Shown: in pieces, positions 19,137 to 27,312 of the stretch | Position numbering within the stretch: the stretch's first letter is position 1 | How the letters are laid out: each line of letters begins with the position of its first letter | Origin: Micromonospora sp. FIMYZ51 | GTDB lineage: Bacteria > Actinomycetota > Actinomycetes > Mycobacteriales > Micromonosporaceae | Direction of reading: 5' to 3' | Assembly (NCBI RefSeq): GCF_038246755.1 | Contig: NZ_CP134706.1 | Span: 2,108,001 to 2,172,000 of the forward strand | DNA: 64,000 nucleotides | Program-made: the position numbers and the translations under genes | Notes under the pieces: generated by a model | Seen by the model: the letters and a program-made list of their open reading frames with translations, nothing else | What the model was told of the DNA's origin: nothing | Databases searched by the model: none

Positions 19137-20313
19137 CCCGAGACCGATCGGGCGGCGCGTCGCCTACCTGCGGGTACGGCGGGGATTGTCGCAGCAGTCG
19201 TTGGCCGATCGCCTGGGGAAGTCAAAGAGTTGGGTGGACAAGGTCGAACGCGGAGTGCGCTCGTTGGAGCGGGTATCGACCATCCGAGAGATCGCCGTCG
19301 TGCTGCGGGTCGACGCCGCGACCCTGCTCGGCCGGGACGCCCAGCCCGTCGAGGTGGCTGAGCGCAGCGAAGGCGTCGCACGGATTCGAGCGGCGCTGTC
19401 GACGTACGAGATGGCCCTCGGCCGTCCGTCAGCCCGCCTGAAGGTGATGCCGCCGGATCGGTTGGCCCGGGAGGTAGGGCACGCGTGGGCCACCTACCAG
19501 CACGCGCGGTATCCGCACCTGGTCGAGCTGGTGCCGACGCTGCTGACCGAGGCGCACCGTACCCACGCCCGTTACCCGGCGGGCCGGGCGCTGGTGGTGG
19601 AGGCGTACCGGGTGACGGCGGCGTTGCTGGTGAAGCTGGACGAAGCCAATCTTGCCTGGCTCGCAGCCGACCGGGCGATGTCCGCCGCGACCGGTGACCG
19701 GACAGCGCTGGCGTGTGCGGCGGTCCAGCTCGGCCAGGTATTGCGGGCATCAGCGCGGGCAAGGTCGGTGATGCTGACTGCCGCCTATCAGATCGCTCCA
19801 CCCGACCTCGACGCAGGCACACCACAGGAGCTGTCGCTGTGCGGATCACTGCTCGTGCAGGCCGCCCTGATAGCAGCCAGGTGCGGCAACGACCGCACCA
19901 CCGCTGACCTGCTGGACGAAGCCGCCGAGATGGCCGCCCGAGTTGGGGATGGACACGACCATCACCGAACTGCGTTCGGGCCGACTGCTGTCGAGCTGGC
20001 CCGGGTCACCGCCGCCGTGGAACTTGGCGACGGACCGGAGGCGCTCGCCCGGCATGAGAAGGCGATCGGGCGCGACGGGTGGCAATGGCTGCCGGTCGAA
20101 CACCGGGCGGCACACCTGGTCGACGCGGCCCGCGCGTACCTCCAGTCCGACGACGCCGCCAACGCGGCCCGGCTGCTGATGCAGACCGACAGCCTCGCGC
20201 CCGCCGAAGTCCGGCACCGGCCGGCGGTGCGGGAGGTGATCGCCCAGGTCGCCCGCGAACCGGACGCCCCAGCGATGATCACGCAGCTCGCCATCGCTCT
20301 CGGGCTGGTCTGA
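19126..20313 (+). CDS. XRE-family regulator with C-terminal TPR-like domain (second of two)
   Basis: 395 aa from GTG 19126. HTH_XRE occupies about 8-65 (VAYLRVRRGLSQQSLADRLG, then KSWVDKVERGVRSLER). The rest is alpha-helical, TPR-like, and ends TQLAIALGLV. It is related in architecture but not in close sequence to the regulator at 17625. The start overlaps the 55-aa gene. Target genes are unknown. Confidence 0.87.
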   Translation: MTGDPRPIGRRVAYLRVRRGLSQQSLADRLGKSKSWVDKVERGVRSLERVSTIREIAVVLRVDAATLLGRDAQPVEVAERSEGVARIRAALSTYEMALGRPSARLKVMPPDRLAREVGHAWATYQHARYPHLVELVPTLLTEAHRTHARYPAGRALVVEAYRVTAALLVKLDEANLAWLAADRAMSAATGDRTALACAAVQLGQVLRASARARSVMLTAAYQIAPPDLDAGTPQELSLCGSLLVQAALIAARCGNDRTTADLLDEAAEMAARVGDGHDHHRTAFGPTAVELARVTAAVELGDGPEALARHEKAIGRDGWQWLPVEHRAAHLVDAARAYLQSDDAANAARLLMQTDSLAPAEVRHRPAVREVIAQVAREPDAPAMITQLAIALGLV

Positions 20314-20429
20314 AGATGGCCGTTTCTGTCCCTGGCCGAGATCCCACTGATTTCTTGGGTCGGGTTGTCGAATCCGGCGGTGGCCGTTCGACGTTTTGAT
20401 GACAGCACCACCGATGAAGGAGAACCACG

Positions 20430-20987
20430 ATGCGTCAGCTGATCGTCACCGAGTTCATGTCTCTCGACGGCGTCATCGACTCGCCGGGCGGTGGCGACCA
20501 CCCGCACGCCGGCTGGACGTTCAAGGACGTCCCGATGGACGAGGCGGCGTACGAGATCAAGGGCCGTGAGCAGGAGGAGGCCGGCGCGCTGTTGATCGGC
20601 CGGGTGAGCTACGACGAGTTTGCGCCGATCTGGCCCAAGATGGAGGAGTTCGCCGAGTACAACGCGATGCCGAAGTACGTCGTCTCGACCACCCTCACCG
20701 ACCCGGAGTGGCACAACACCACGGTGCTGCGTTCGCTCGACGAGGTTGCCGAGCTCAAGCGGGGCGACGGTGGCTCGATTCTGGTGCACGGCAGCGCCAC
20801 GCTCGCGCAGAACCTCGCCGCCGCCGGCCTCGTCGACCGGTACCACCTGCTGATCTTCCCGATCCTGCTCGGCAGTGGCAAGCGGCTCTTCGCGCCGGAG
20901 GATGCCGAGAAGCAGAAGCTGGCGCTGGTCGAGCACGCCACGTACGGCAACGGTGTGCAGTTGGCCGTGTACGACGTGCTGCGCTGA
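20430..20987 (+). CDS. Dihydrofolate-reductase-like protein (RibD C-terminal domain family)
   Basis: 185 aa with AAGGAGAA before ATG 20430. It starts MRQLIVTEFMSLDGVIDSPGG, a family hallmark, with GRVSYDEF, a GSATLAQNLAAAGLVDRYHL motif and a FPILLGSGKRLF motif that form the NADPH site. Stand-alone members of this family are NADPH-dependent reductases of unknown substrate. Length is normal. Confidence 0.88.
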   Translation: MRQLIVTEFMSLDGVIDSPGGGDHPHAGWTFKDVPMDEAAYEIKGREQEEAGALLIGRVSYDEFAPIWPKMEEFAEYNAMPKYVVSTTLTDPEWHNTTVLRSLDEVAELKRGDGGSILVHGSATLAQNLAAAGLVDRYHLLIFPILLGSGKRLFAPEDAEKQKLALVEHATYGNGVQLAVYDVLR

Positions 20988-21035
20988 GCGGCGGGCCCCT
21001 GGTCTGCGGCGGCCCGGGCGGGCAGGATTGGGCAG

Positions 21036-21761
21036 GTGGACATCGAGCCGATCGACGCGGCGCCGGTCCGGCCGTTCCGGCGGACCGTGTTGCGGCAGCG
21101 TTGGGAGGATCTCGTCTTCCTGCACTGGCCGGTGCAGCCGGCCGCGGTGGCGCCCCTGCTGCCCGCCGGGACCCGCCCGGACACCCTCGACGGGGTGAGC
21201 TACGTCGGGCTGATCGGCTTCCGCATGGTCGGGGTGGGGCTCGGCCGTGGACCGGGCGTGCCGTACCTCGGCAGCTTCTGGGAGACGAACGTCCGGCTCT
21301 ACTCGGTCGACGACCTGGGGCGGCGGGCAGTGGTGTTCCGCTCGCTCGACGCCTCCCGGCTGATTCCGGTGCTGGTGGCCCGGGCATCGCTGCGGTTGCC
21401 GTACATGTGGTCGGCGATGCGGCTGGAACGCGACGGTGACCGGCTGCGATACCACTGCCGCCGACGCTGGCCCGGGCCCGCCGGCACGACGAGCCGCATC
21501 GAGGTCCGGGTGGGGGAGCCCATCGCCGACCCGAGCCCGCTGGAACACTTCCTCACCGCCCGGTGGGGCCTGCACACCCGGCTGTTCGGGCGTACCCGGC
21601 ACCTGCCGAACTGGCATCCCCGTTGGCCGCTGCACCGGGCCGAGTTGTTGTCTCTGAGTGATGAGCTGATCACTGTGGGCGGTCTCGCGCCGCCGGTCGG
21701 CCCGCCGGCCAGCGTGCTCTACTCGCCCAGCGTACCGGTCCGCTTCGGCCCGCTGAGCTGA
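21036..21761 (+). CDS. DUF2071 (YqjF-like) protein
   Basis: 241 aa from GTG 21036. Motifs include LRQRWEDLVFLHWPVQP, LLPAGTRPDTLDG, VGLIGFRMVGV, FWETNVRLYSVD, and the conserved ARWGLHTR region. This is the YqjF/DUF2071 family, a ligand-binding-like fold of uncharacterised function. No export signal. Confidence 0.85.
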   Translation: MDIEPIDAAPVRPFRRTVLRQRWEDLVFLHWPVQPAAVAPLLPAGTRPDTLDGVSYVGLIGFRMVGVGLGRGPGVPYLGSFWETNVRLYSVDDLGRRAVVFRSLDASRLIPVLVARASLRLPYMWSAMRLERDGDRLRYHCRRRWPGPAGTTSRIEVRVGEPIADPSPLEHFLTARWGLHTRLFGRTRHLPNWHPRWPLHRAELLSLSDELITVGGLAPPVGPPASVLYSPSVPVRFGPLS

Positions 21762-22003
21762 CCAGACGGCGACGGCGGTCGCTCGCGCGGCCCTTGGTGA
21801 CAGGGCTCGTCGATGTCCGCAGCGAAGCGTTATTTAACTGATCCATGACGGGCGTCAGAATTTCTTGACATCTAGTTCATCGTGCCGAACCATGACCAAC
21901 AACACAGCGGCGTGCCCTCACGCAGCGGTACCACACCTGCAGGTCCGAGGCATCCCGCCGGTTTTGACGCACCGACCCCCTCTGCCCAGGAAGGGCCTCG
22001 TCA

Positions 22004-22975
22004 ATGAAGAAGGTCATGGCTCTCGGGCTGATCGCGGCCACCGCGATCGCCCTCACTGGATGTACTGACTCCGATGCGTCCCCGACCGAACAGGGCGACG
22101 GCGACCTGCGCCAGGTCCGGGTCGCGGCGCTACCCATCACCGAGACCGCCGCTCTCTGGGGCGGCATCAAGGCGGGGCTCTTCGAGAAGCACGGACTCCA
22201 GGTCGAGGTGCTGCCCGCCCAGGGCGGCGCGCAGGCCATCCCTGCTCTGATCAACGGCGACATCGACTTCGCCATCGGCCAGCCGTTCGGTCCGTTCCGG
22301 GCCGACCTCCAGGACCTCGGCGTGGTGGTGATCGGCAACTACGCGTCGTCCTACGCGGAAGGCGACGACATCAACGCCGTCGTGGCGTCGGCGAAGTCCG
22401 GCATCAAGCGCCCCGCCGACCTCGCGGGCAAGCGGGTGTCGGTAAACAGCCTCGGTGCGGCCGGCGACGTGACCATCATGGCCGCGGTGGAGAAGGACGG
22501 CGGCGACCCGTCCACGATCAAGTTCGTCGAGGTCGCCTTCCCCGACGTGCCGGCCCAGCTCGAAGCGGGCAACATCGACGCCGGCTGGGTGCCGGAGCCC
22601 TTCGTCACGCAGCTGAAGAGCCGCGGCGACACCTTCATCGTCGCGCCGTACCAGGCGGTCGTCCCGGGGCTGACCACCCTCACCACCTTCACCACCACGA
22701 AGAAGGCGGAGTCGGACGCCAAGCTTGTCGACGACTTCACCGCGGCCATGAAGGAGACGCTCGCCTGGGCACAGGACTCCGCCAACGAGGCGGCGGTCCG
22801 GCAGGCCATCAAGGACAACCTCCAGCTTCCGGAGCCGGTCGCGGACTCGGTGAAGCTGCCGGCCTTCGGCTGGGAGCTCGACCGGACGAGCATGCAGACG
22901 CTCGCCGAGCTGGCCCAGAAGTACAAGGTCCTCGACAACCAGCCCAACTTCGACCGCCTCATCCAGCAGCGGTAA
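22004..22975 (+). CDS. ABC transporter substrate-binding lipoprotein (SsuA/TauA/NMT1 type)
   Basis: 323 aa. Lipobox ALTGC with Cys20 gives membrane anchoring. The mature protein is an NMT1/THI5-like periplasmic-binding fold: ETAALWGGIKAGLFEKHGLQVEV, an INGDIDFAIGQPF pocket segment and a DLAGKRVSVNSLGAAGD segment. Such proteins bind sulfonates, nitrate, pyrimidines or aromatic acids. It heads a four-gene transporter operon ending with a PaaX-like regulator, favouring an aromatic carboxylate or related catabolic substrate. TTGACA (21865-21870) upstream could be the -35. No riboswitch hallmark is seen. Confidence 0.88.
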   Translation: MKKVMALGLIAATAIALTGCTDSDASPTEQGDGDLRQVRVAALPITETAALWGGIKAGLFEKHGLQVEVLPAQGGAQAIPALINGDIDFAIGQPFGPFRADLQDLGVVVIGNYASSYAEGDDINAVVASAKSGIKRPADLAGKRVSVNSLGAAGDVTIMAAVEKDGGDPSTIKFVEVAFPDVPAQLEAGNIDAGWVPEPFVTQLKSRGDTFIVAPYQAVVPGLTTLTTFTTTKKAESDAKLVDDFTAAMKETLAWAQDSANEAAVRQAIKDNLQLPEPVADSVKLPAFGWELDRTSMQTLAELAQKYKVLDNQPNFDRLIQQR

Positions 22976-22986
22976 CCGGCACGCGC

Positions 22987-23021
22987 ACCCCCTCCCCGGT
23001 ACCCGGTACCCGGGAGGGGGT
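22987..23021. terminator. Intercistronic hairpin after the binding-protein gene
   Basis: Arms 22987-22996 and 23012-23021 are perfectly complementary (10 bp) around a 15-nt loop. It lies between the binding-protein and first permease genes. Such hairpins usually keep binding protein in excess over permease by attenuation or mRNA stabilisation. Confidence 0.6.
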
Positions 23022-23047
23022 CGCCACCGACCGACCACGGGAGTGAT

Positions 23048-23848
23048 ATGCGCGTGCCATCCACCCGGCGCCTGCGCGCGGTGCGCAAGGCACTGCTGGG
23101 CACCGTCGGCCTTGCCGGATTCCTCGTCATCTGGCAGTTGATCCCGACGCTGGGCCTGATCAACTCGCAGTACCTGCCGTACGTGACGGACGTCGTCGCG
23201 CGGCTGTTGGAGGAGTCCCGCGACCTCGCCTTCTGGCGGCGGTTGGGTGCCACCATGACGTCCTGGGCGATCGGCCTGGCGGTGGCGACGCTCGCCGCGG
23301 TCGTCCTCGGCACGATCGTCGGCCTGGTGCCGGTCCTGCGGCGCGCGACCCACACCATGGTCGAGTTCCTCCGGCCGATCCCGTCGGTCGCCCTCATTCC
23401 GCTCGCGGTGCTGATGTTCGGCATCCAGCGGCAGGCGGCGCTCGTCATCATCATCTACGCGTCGTTCTGGCAGGTGTTCGTGCAGATGATCTACGGCGTC
23501 GCGGATGTGGACTCGGTCGCCCGCGACACCGCGCGAAGCTTCGGCCTCACCCGCCGCGAGCGGCTGTCGCACCTGGTGCTGCCGACCGCCCTGCCGTACC
23601 TGATGACCGGTCTCCGGCTCGCCGCGGCGGTCGCCCTCATCCTGGCCATCACCGCCGAGATGGTGATCGGCAATCCCGGCCTCGGCCGCATGATCGAGCT
23701 TTCCCGCTCGGCCGGCGACTCCGTCGGCCTGTACGCCTTCGTCGTGGTCACCGGCCTGCTCGGGTTGCTGGTGAACCTCGTCTTCCGGTTCATCGAGCGC
23801 CGGTCGCTCTCCTGGCACCAGTCCATACGAGGGGAGGATGTCCGGTGA
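23048..23848 (+). CDS. ABC transporter permease (SsuC/TauC type), first
   Basis: 266 aa. Six hydrophobic segments. The BPD_transp_1 EAA loop is around residues 155-185 (DVDSVARDTARSFGLTRRER), contacting the ATPase. A Shine-Dalgarno GGGAGTG lies just before ATG 23048. It overlaps the second permease by 4 bp. The substrate is shared with the binding protein upstream. Confidence 0.9.
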   Translation: MRVPSTRRLRAVRKALLGTVGLAGFLVIWQLIPTLGLINSQYLPYVTDVVARLLEESRDLAFWRRLGATMTSWAIGLAVATLAAVVLGTIVGLVPVLRRATHTMVEFLRPIPSVALIPLAVLMFGIQRQAALVIIIYASFWQVFVQMIYGVADVDSVARDTARSFGLTRRERLSHLVLPTALPYLMTGLRLAAAVALILAITAEMVIGNPGLGRMIELSRSAGDSVGLYAFVVVTGLLGLLVNLVFRFIERRSLSWHQSIRGEDVR

Positions 23849-24669
23849 CCACGCGTACCGGTGACATCGCCACGGCGCGTCGCGGACGCGGCGTCGGGGC
23901 CCGCATCGCCGCGAGCCTGCTCTACGCGCTCGGGCTGCCGTTCCTGCTCCTGGTGATCTGGGCGCTGGCGGCGACGAGGTCGACGAACCGGTTCTTCCCC
24001 GATCCGGTCACGATCTTCGAAGCGTTCGTGGACACCTGGGTCGGCCCGGCCTTCGTGGAGGACGTGCTGCCGAGCCTGTACCGCCTCGGCCTCGGCATCG
24101 TCGCGTCGATCGTCATCGGGGTGGCCGCCGGCACCGTCATCGGGCTGGTCCACTGGCTGCGTGAACTCCTCGAACCGCTGCTGGAGTTCTTCCGGGCCAT
24201 CCCACCGCCGGTGCTGATCCCCGTGGTGATGCTGCTGCTCGGCATCACCGACACGATGAAGGTCGTGGTCATCATCTCCGGTGCGGTCTGGCCCATTCTG
24301 CTGAACACCATCGAGGGCGTCCGGGCGACCGACAGCGTGATGACCGAGACCGCGCGCTCGTTCCAGGTGACCTGGTGGGAGCGGCTCCGGTACCTCGTGC
24401 TCCCGGCGGCCAGCCCGCGCATCATGGCCGGCGTCCGGCAGGGCCTCTCGGTCGCCCTCATCCTGATGGTGATCTCCGAGATGTTCGCCTCGTCCTCCGG
24501 GCTCGGCTACCGGATCGCGTACTTCCAACGGAACTACCTCGTCGCCGAGATGTGGAGCGGGATTCTCCTGCTCGGCCTCGTCGGTGTCTTCCTCGCCGTG
24601 GCATTCGGCCTCGTCGAGCGGCGCGTTCTGCGCTGGTACCACGGAATCAGGGAGGTTTCCCGTGCCTGA
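23845..24669 (+). CDS. ABC transporter permease (SsuC/TauC type), second
   Basis: 274 aa from GTG 23845, overlapping the previous stop. Six TM segments. EAA loop TDSVMTETARSFQVTWWERL. Having two different permeases makes this a heterodimeric channel, unlike the single SsuC of classical sulfonate importers. Confidence 0.9.
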   Translation: MTTRTGDIATARRGRGVGARIAASLLYALGLPFLLLVIWALAATRSTNRFFPDPVTIFEAFVDTWVGPAFVEDVLPSLYRLGLGIVASIVIGVAAGTVIGLVHWLRELLEPLLEFFRAIPPPVLIPVVMLLLGITDTMKVVVIISGAVWPILLNTIEGVRATDSVMTETARSFQVTWWERLRYLVLPAASPRIMAGVRQGLSVALILMVISEMFASSSGLGYRIAYFQRNYLVAEMWSGILLLGLVGVFLAVAFGLVERRVLRWYHGIREVSRA

Positions 24670-25474
24670 CCGGAGCACCCTGCTGCGGGTGGAACACCTG
24701 CGGAAGGTCTACGAATCCGCAAACGGCGACGTCGAGGCGATCGGCGACATCAACTTCACCATGCACGCGGGCGAACTCGTCTGCATCGTCGGACCCTCGG
24801 GCTGTGGCAAGACCACGCTGCTGAAGTGCCTCGCCGGTCTGCTCCGGCCGACCAGTGGTGTGGTCGAGATGGACGGCGCGCCGGTGACCGGTCCGAGCGC
24901 GGCCATGGCGGTGGTCTTCCAGGAGTACGGGCGCAGCCTCTACCCGTGGTTGACCGTGCGGGGCAACGTCGAGTTGCCGCTGCGCCACAAGAAGCTCTCC
25001 CGCACCGAGCGGGCGAAGCTCGTCACCGACGCCCTGGAGGCGGTGGGCCTGGCACACGCGGCGGGCAGCCACCCGTGGCAGCTCTCCGGCGGGATGCAGC
25101 AGCGGGTGGCGATCGCCCGGGCCATCGCGTACCAGCCCGAAGTGATGATCATGGACGAGCCGTTCGCGGCCGTCGACGCGCAGACCCGCGCGGACCTGGA
25201 GGACCTGGTACGCGAGCTGCATGTGACCCGAAACATGTCGATCGTCTTCGTCACGCACGACATCGACGAATCGGTCTATTTGGGGGAGCGCGTCCTAGTA
25301 TTGTCGGCGTCGCCGACCTGGGTGCAGGAAGATCTCGCGATCGATCTACCGCCGGAGCGTGATCAGATCACCACCCGGGCGTTGCCCCGTTTCACGGAAC
25401 TGCGGACCCACGTCTATGACCAGATCCAGCGGGCCAAACGTGGGGATACCGTCGCCGCTCGATCGGCGCCGTGA
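24662..25474 (+). CDS. ABC transporter ATP-binding protein (SsuB/TauB type)
   Basis: 270 aa from GTG 24662, overlapping the permease by 8 bp. Walker A GPSGCGKTT, Q-loop VVFQEYGRSLYPW, signature LSGGMQQR, Walker B VMIMDEPF and H-loop FVTHDIDES are all intact. It powers the import complex. Confidence 0.93.
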   Translation: MPDRSTLLRVEHLRKVYESANGDVEAIGDINFTMHAGELVCIVGPSGCGKTTLLKCLAGLLRPTSGVVEMDGAPVTGPSAAMAVVFQEYGRSLYPWLTVRGNVELPLRHKKLSRTERAKLVTDALEAVGLAHAAGSHPWQLSGGMQQRVAIARAIAYQPEVMIMDEPFAAVDAQTRADLEDLVRELHVTRNMSIVFVTHDIDESVYLGERVLVLSASPTWVQEDLAIDLPPERDQITTRALPRFTELRTHVYDQIQRAKRGDTVAARSAP

Positions 25475-25511
25475 TCCTCATCGACGAGGAGGATCGCCGA
25501 GAGGGGGGACT

Positions 25512-26393
25512 GTGCGCAGCCGGCAGCCGAAGCAACTGTTGCTCGCGTTCTTCGGTGAGCACGTGGTCGATGCCGCCGTCGGCCCGATCCGGGCAAGCGC
25601 GCTGATCGGCGTGCTCGAAGGTGCCGGTGTCGCCGCCCCGGCGACCCGGGCCACCCTTGATCGACTGGTGCACAGCGGCGTCCTCGCGCGCAGCCGGAGC
25701 GGCCGGGAGATCCTCTTCTCGCTCACCGAGCACGGCACGGCGGTGCTGCGCGAGGCGACGCACCGGGTACGCGGACCCCGGCCCTTCGACCCGCAGGGCA
25801 CGGGATGGACCCTTGTCACCTTCTCGATTCCCGAGCACCAGCGGATGCTCCGGCACCGGTTGCGGTCGACCCTCACCTGGGAGGGCTTCGCGCCGATCCG
25901 GGACGGTCTGTGGCTGGCGCCGGGCGAGGTCGACCTCGCCGGATCGCTGGGACCCCTGCGGCAGGACCTTCCCGTCAACGCGGTGGTCGCCTTCCACGCG
26001 CGCGAGCTCTCCGGGTTCCCGATCGGCGAGAGCGTCCGCGCCGCCTGGGACATCGAGGCGATCCGGCGCGAACACCTCGCCTTCATCGAGATCTGGGACG
26101 ACCCGGCCGCTGCCTCGCTGGCGCCGAGTGCGTTGACCGTGCGGACGATGCTCGTGGCGGACTGGCTCGCGCTGCTGCGCGCCGATCCTCGGCTGCCCAG
26201 CGATTTCATGGACGCGCAATGGCCCGCCACCCGATCGGCGGAGGTCTACCGGCGGATGCACGAGCGCCTGGCCGGTGACTCCGCGGCCGAGTTCACCGCG
26301 CTTGTCACGCAGGGCACGGCCGGGCCGCGCTTTCTGCGTCGCCAGGGCGGTTCCCGTGGCGGACCGGCCACCGCGGACACCGGTGCCGGTTGA
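25512..26393 (+). CDS. PaaX-like transcriptional regulator (first of two)
   Basis: 293 aa from GTG 25512 after GAGAGGGGGG. N-terminal winged helix with RQPKQLLLAFFGEHV, then RASALIGVLEGAGVAAPATRATLDRLVHSG. The central part has WTLVTFSIPEHQRMLRHRLR (PaaX CRISPR-Cas2-like domain) and the PaaX C-terminal domain follows. PaaX represses phenylacetate genes in E. coli and responds to phenylacetyl-CoA; PaaX-like proteins in actinobacteria control varied CoA-dependent catabolism. It is last in the transporter operon. Confidence 0.85.
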   Translation: MRSRQPKQLLLAFFGEHVVDAAVGPIRASALIGVLEGAGVAAPATRATLDRLVHSGVLARSRSGREILFSLTEHGTAVLREATHRVRGPRPFDPQGTGWTLVTFSIPEHQRMLRHRLRSTLTWEGFAPIRDGLWLAPGEVDLAGSLGPLRQDLPVNAVVAFHARELSGFPIGESVRAAWDIEAIRREHLAFIEIWDDPAAASLAPSALTVRTMLVADWLALLRADPRLPSDFMDAQWPATRSAEVYRRMHERLAGDSAAEFTALVTQGTAGPRFLRRQGGSRGGPATADTGAG

Positions 26394-26414
26394 CGTCGAG
26401 CGCAGTGCGCAGCG

Positions 26415-26448
26415 CTCCGGCCCAGGACGCTGTCGCCCTGGGCCGGAG
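26415..26448. terminator. 12-bp perfect hairpin between convergent PaaX and LPMO genes
   Basis: Arms 26415-26426 and 26437-26448, loop 10 nt, no U-tract. A bidirectional terminator is likely. Confidence 0.7.
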
Positions 26449-26474
26449 TGGTGCTGCGCTGTCGGTCGGGCCGA

Positions 26475-27134
26475 TCAGCTGAAGTTCACGTCACTGCACC
26501 ACATGTAGGCCTGGTCGAGGTGGGATGCCTGCCAGATCACGAAGAGAATGTGGTGTCCGGTGTAACCGGAGGTCGAGACGTTGAACGAGATGTTCTGTGC
26601 CGGCGCGTACCGCCCGGTCTGCGTGATGAAGTCGAGGTTCCCCCAGCCGAGGGTCTGGGTGGCCGGGTTGAACCCCTGCTTGCTGATGTAGACGCGGAAG
26701 TAGTCGGCACCGTGGCTGGCCTGGTCGTACAGCTGGACGGTGAAGTTGCGGCTGACGTTGGTCTTCCGCCACGCGCCCGGCTGGTTCAGGCTGTTGTTGC
26801 GGGAGAGGCCGTTGCTGCACAGCTGGCCGTCCGGGGTGCGGGCCTGGAACTGGCCGCCCAGGCCGTCCCGGAGCGCGCTCATCCAGTTCCACATGGTGTC
26901 CGGGTTCGCCTGGAAGGCCCGGTAGCACATCGGGTCCTGCTGCTGCATGGCCGGGTTCATGTGCTGGCTGCCCCAGCTCTGCCAGCACTGGTAGGCGCGG
27001 GAGGCCGGGTTGACGATGGTGCCGTGGGCCTGGGCCGTTCCGGTCCAGGTCACCATGCCGACCATCAGGCTGAAGAGCAGCACGAGCGCCCGGACGGGTC
27101 GACGGCCGGACTGTCGGAGCTTCGGTGTACGCAC
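26475..27134 (-). CDS. Secreted AA10 lytic polysaccharide monooxygenase
   Basis: 219 aa. The signal peptide ends at AQA (34-36), so the mature protein starts with His37 (HGTIVNPASR), the N-terminal half of the copper histidine brace. His141 in SHGADYFRVYI fits the second copper ligand. Cys pairs and the C-terminal HLDQAYMWCSDVNF are typical of AA10. It oxidatively cleaves chitin or crystalline cellulose outside the cell. There is no extra carbohydrate-binding module. A CebR-like operator in its promoter suggests control by cello-oligosaccharides. Confidence 0.92.
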   Translation of the reverse strand: MRTPKLRQSGRRPVRALVLLFSLMVGMVTWTGTAQAHGTIVNPASRAYQCWQSWGSQHMNPAMQQQDPMCYRAFQANPDTMWNWMSALRDGLGGQFQARTPDGQLCSNGLSRNNSLNQPGAWRKTNVSRNFTVQLYDQASHGADYFRVYISKQGFNPATQTLGWGNLDFITQTGRYAPAQNISFNVSTSGYTGHHILFVIWQASHLDQAYMWCSDVNFS

Positions 27135-27172
27135 GGTGTGTCCTCCGTTCAGCGCTCATAATCGGTGGTGGG

Positions 27173-27186
27173 TGGGAGCGCTTCCA
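27173..27186. promoter_or_regulatory. CebR-like operator TGGGAGCGCTTCCA
   Basis: This differs at one position from the palindromic CebR box TGGGAGCGCTCCCA known in actinobacteria. It lies just downstream of the LPMO -10 box, overlapping the expected transcription start, where a repressor would block initiation. Confidence 0.75.
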
Positions 27187-27188
27187 GG

Positions 27189-27217
27189 AGTATGGCACCG
27201 GCAGGTCGAGGCATCAA
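27189..27217 (-). promoter_or_regulatory. Candidate LPMO promoter
   Basis: On the minus strand TTGATG (27217-27212), 17 bp, CATACT (27194-27189), each 4/6 to consensus. The CebR-like box begins 2 bp downstream. Confidence 0.5.
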
Positions 27218-27312
27218 CCGATGTCGATCGGTAATGCGCAATGTCGAGGTTGGGGGAATTGACCCGGTGCAGGTCAGGGCTCACTTTACTGCGGATTGAC
27301 CGAAAGTTTCGG

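Noticed and set aside
21762..22003. TPP riboswitch before the THI5/NMT1-like binding protein
   Set aside because: No CTGAGA box or other thi-box helices were found. The neighbouring PaaX gene also argues against a thiamine role.
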